A stretch of 6,519 nt of DNA, from NCBI GenBank assembly GCA_012520715.1, contig JAAYNT010000003.1, forward strand, positions 1-6,519, in the 5' to 3' direction. Within the stretch, counting starts at the first letter, position 1; every line of letters begins with the position of its first letter. A program made the position numbers and the translations under genes. Source of the stretch: Acholeplasmataceae bacterium (GTDB lineage Bacteria > Bacillota_I > Bacilli_A > Acholeplasmatales > Acholeplasmataceae). Below are positions 5,830 through 6,519 of the stretch, in pieces. Under the pieces are notes generated by a model. It saw only the letters and a program-made list of their open reading frames with translations, was not told the DNA's origin and ran no database searches.

Positions 5830-6519
5830 GATTGGTTAGTTAATAAAGATGATGGCGATCATACACGTATTTTAAGTGAAAAGATCGTTAAAGAATTAGA
5901 AAAAGTTGATGCTCCATACGCTAAAGAAATGTTAGAATTAAAAGACTACTTTGTTAAAGTCTCACAATGGATCTTTGGTGGAGATGGATGGGCATATGAC
6001 ATCGGTTACGGTGGTATTGACCATATTATCGCTAACTACGAAGATGTTAACATCTTAGTTATGGATACTGAAGTATACTCTAACACTGGTGGACAAGCTT
6101 CTAAAGCAGCTCCAACAGGTTCAATTGCTAAATTTGCCGCTACAGGTAAAGCAACTAAGAAAAAAGACTTAGCAGCAATTGCAATGAGCTACGGACACGT
6201 TTATGTTGCACAAATTTCACACGGTGCATCACCAGCTCATGTTAACAGAGTTCTAAAAGAAGCTGAAAGCTATCCAGGACCATCACTAATTCTAGCTTAC
6301 TCACCATGTATTGAACATGGTATTAAGGGAGGACTAACGAATGCAGCACTTCAAGCTAAATTAGCTACTGAATGTGGTTATTGGCCAACATTCCGTTATG
6401 ATCCAAGATTAGAAGACCAAGGTAAAAATCCATTTAAGATTGATTCTCCAAGAAGACCTAAGTGGGATAAATACCAAGAACACTTATTAACAGAAAACCG
6501 TTATGCTCAATTATCTAAC
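5830..6519 (+). pseudogene. nifJ: C-terminal part of PFOR, separated by the in-frame stop (3' partial)
   Basis: The frame is open for 230 codons to the window edge. Counting the stop as residue 913, it carries GDGWAYDIG (964-972), which with TEVYSNTGG (993-1001) forms the thiamine diphosphate and magnesium site, and SPCIEHG with C1073. C1073 corresponds closely to Cys1071 of the Desulfovibrio africanus enzyme, the fourth ligand of the proximal [4Fe-4S] cluster. The C-terminal extension continues to YAQLSN, and about 30 to 50 residues should lie beyond the window. The first in-frame ATG is at 5929, with no Shine-Dalgarno site ahead of it and no TTG or GTG before it, so independent translation is not supported. 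No second lesion is present, which suggests a recent mutation, a sequence error, or continued selection. I list it as a pseudogene fragment, but it may be functional as part of one gene from 3091. Confidence 0.75.

Noticed and set aside
5800..5860. Frameshift as the cause of the PFOR interruption
   Set aside because: The conserved PFOR sequence is in the same frame before and after the stop, so no insertion or deletion needs to be invoked.
1..6519. Mobile element, CRISPR array, tRNA or rRNA
   Set aside because: I saw no transposase or integrase, no spaced direct repeats, no cloverleaf and no rRNA-like sequence; the window is almost fully occupied by the listed genes.

Overview
The window is AT-rich, entirely plus-strand in its coding content, and looks like a low-GC Gram-positive-type bacterium (Bacillota or a relative on the Mycoplasmatota side) with fermentative or anaerobic metabolism. 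The grounds are strong A/T codon preference, purine-rich Shine-Dalgarno sites, TATAAT-type promoters with a TGG extension, and a one-chain pyruvate:ferredoxin oxidoreductase (PFOR). The standard bacterial code fits: tryptophans are read as TGG and one gene ends in TGA. The sequence does not allow a species call.

Layout. Bases 1-107 are the last 34 codons of an unidentified gene, closed by a strong hairpin terminator (114-144). A promoter region with a perfect 8+8 bp palindrome (163-180) and an extended -10 (184-192) then drives a copper unit: a P1B-type copper ATPase (199-2328) and, two bases later, a 60-residue CopZ-like copper chaperone (2331-2513). This unit is closed by a terminator that begins inside the copZ stop codon (2512-2537). 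A second extended -10 promoter (2587-2595) drives a redox unit: a Bcp-type peroxiredoxin (2624-3094) whose TGA overlaps the ATG of a PFOR gene (3091 onward).

The most notable point is that the PFOR reading frame is interrupted by one in-frame TAA (5827-5829). The same frame then continues open for 230 codons to the window edge and encodes the rest of the C-terminal thiamine diphosphate domain. That part includes the GDGWAYDIG motif and the cysteine expected to be the fourth ligand of the proximal [4Fe-4S] cluster. The stop falls in a low-conservation linker. It could be a recent nonsense mutation, a sequence error, or a readthrough or split enzyme; the sequence alone cannot decide.

Together the window pairs copper efflux and chaperoning with a peroxide-detoxifying enzyme translationally linked to an oxygen-sensitive iron-sulfur enzyme. 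Copper and peroxide both damage Fe-S enzymes, so the neighbourhood makes physiological sense, but a shared regulator is only inferred.
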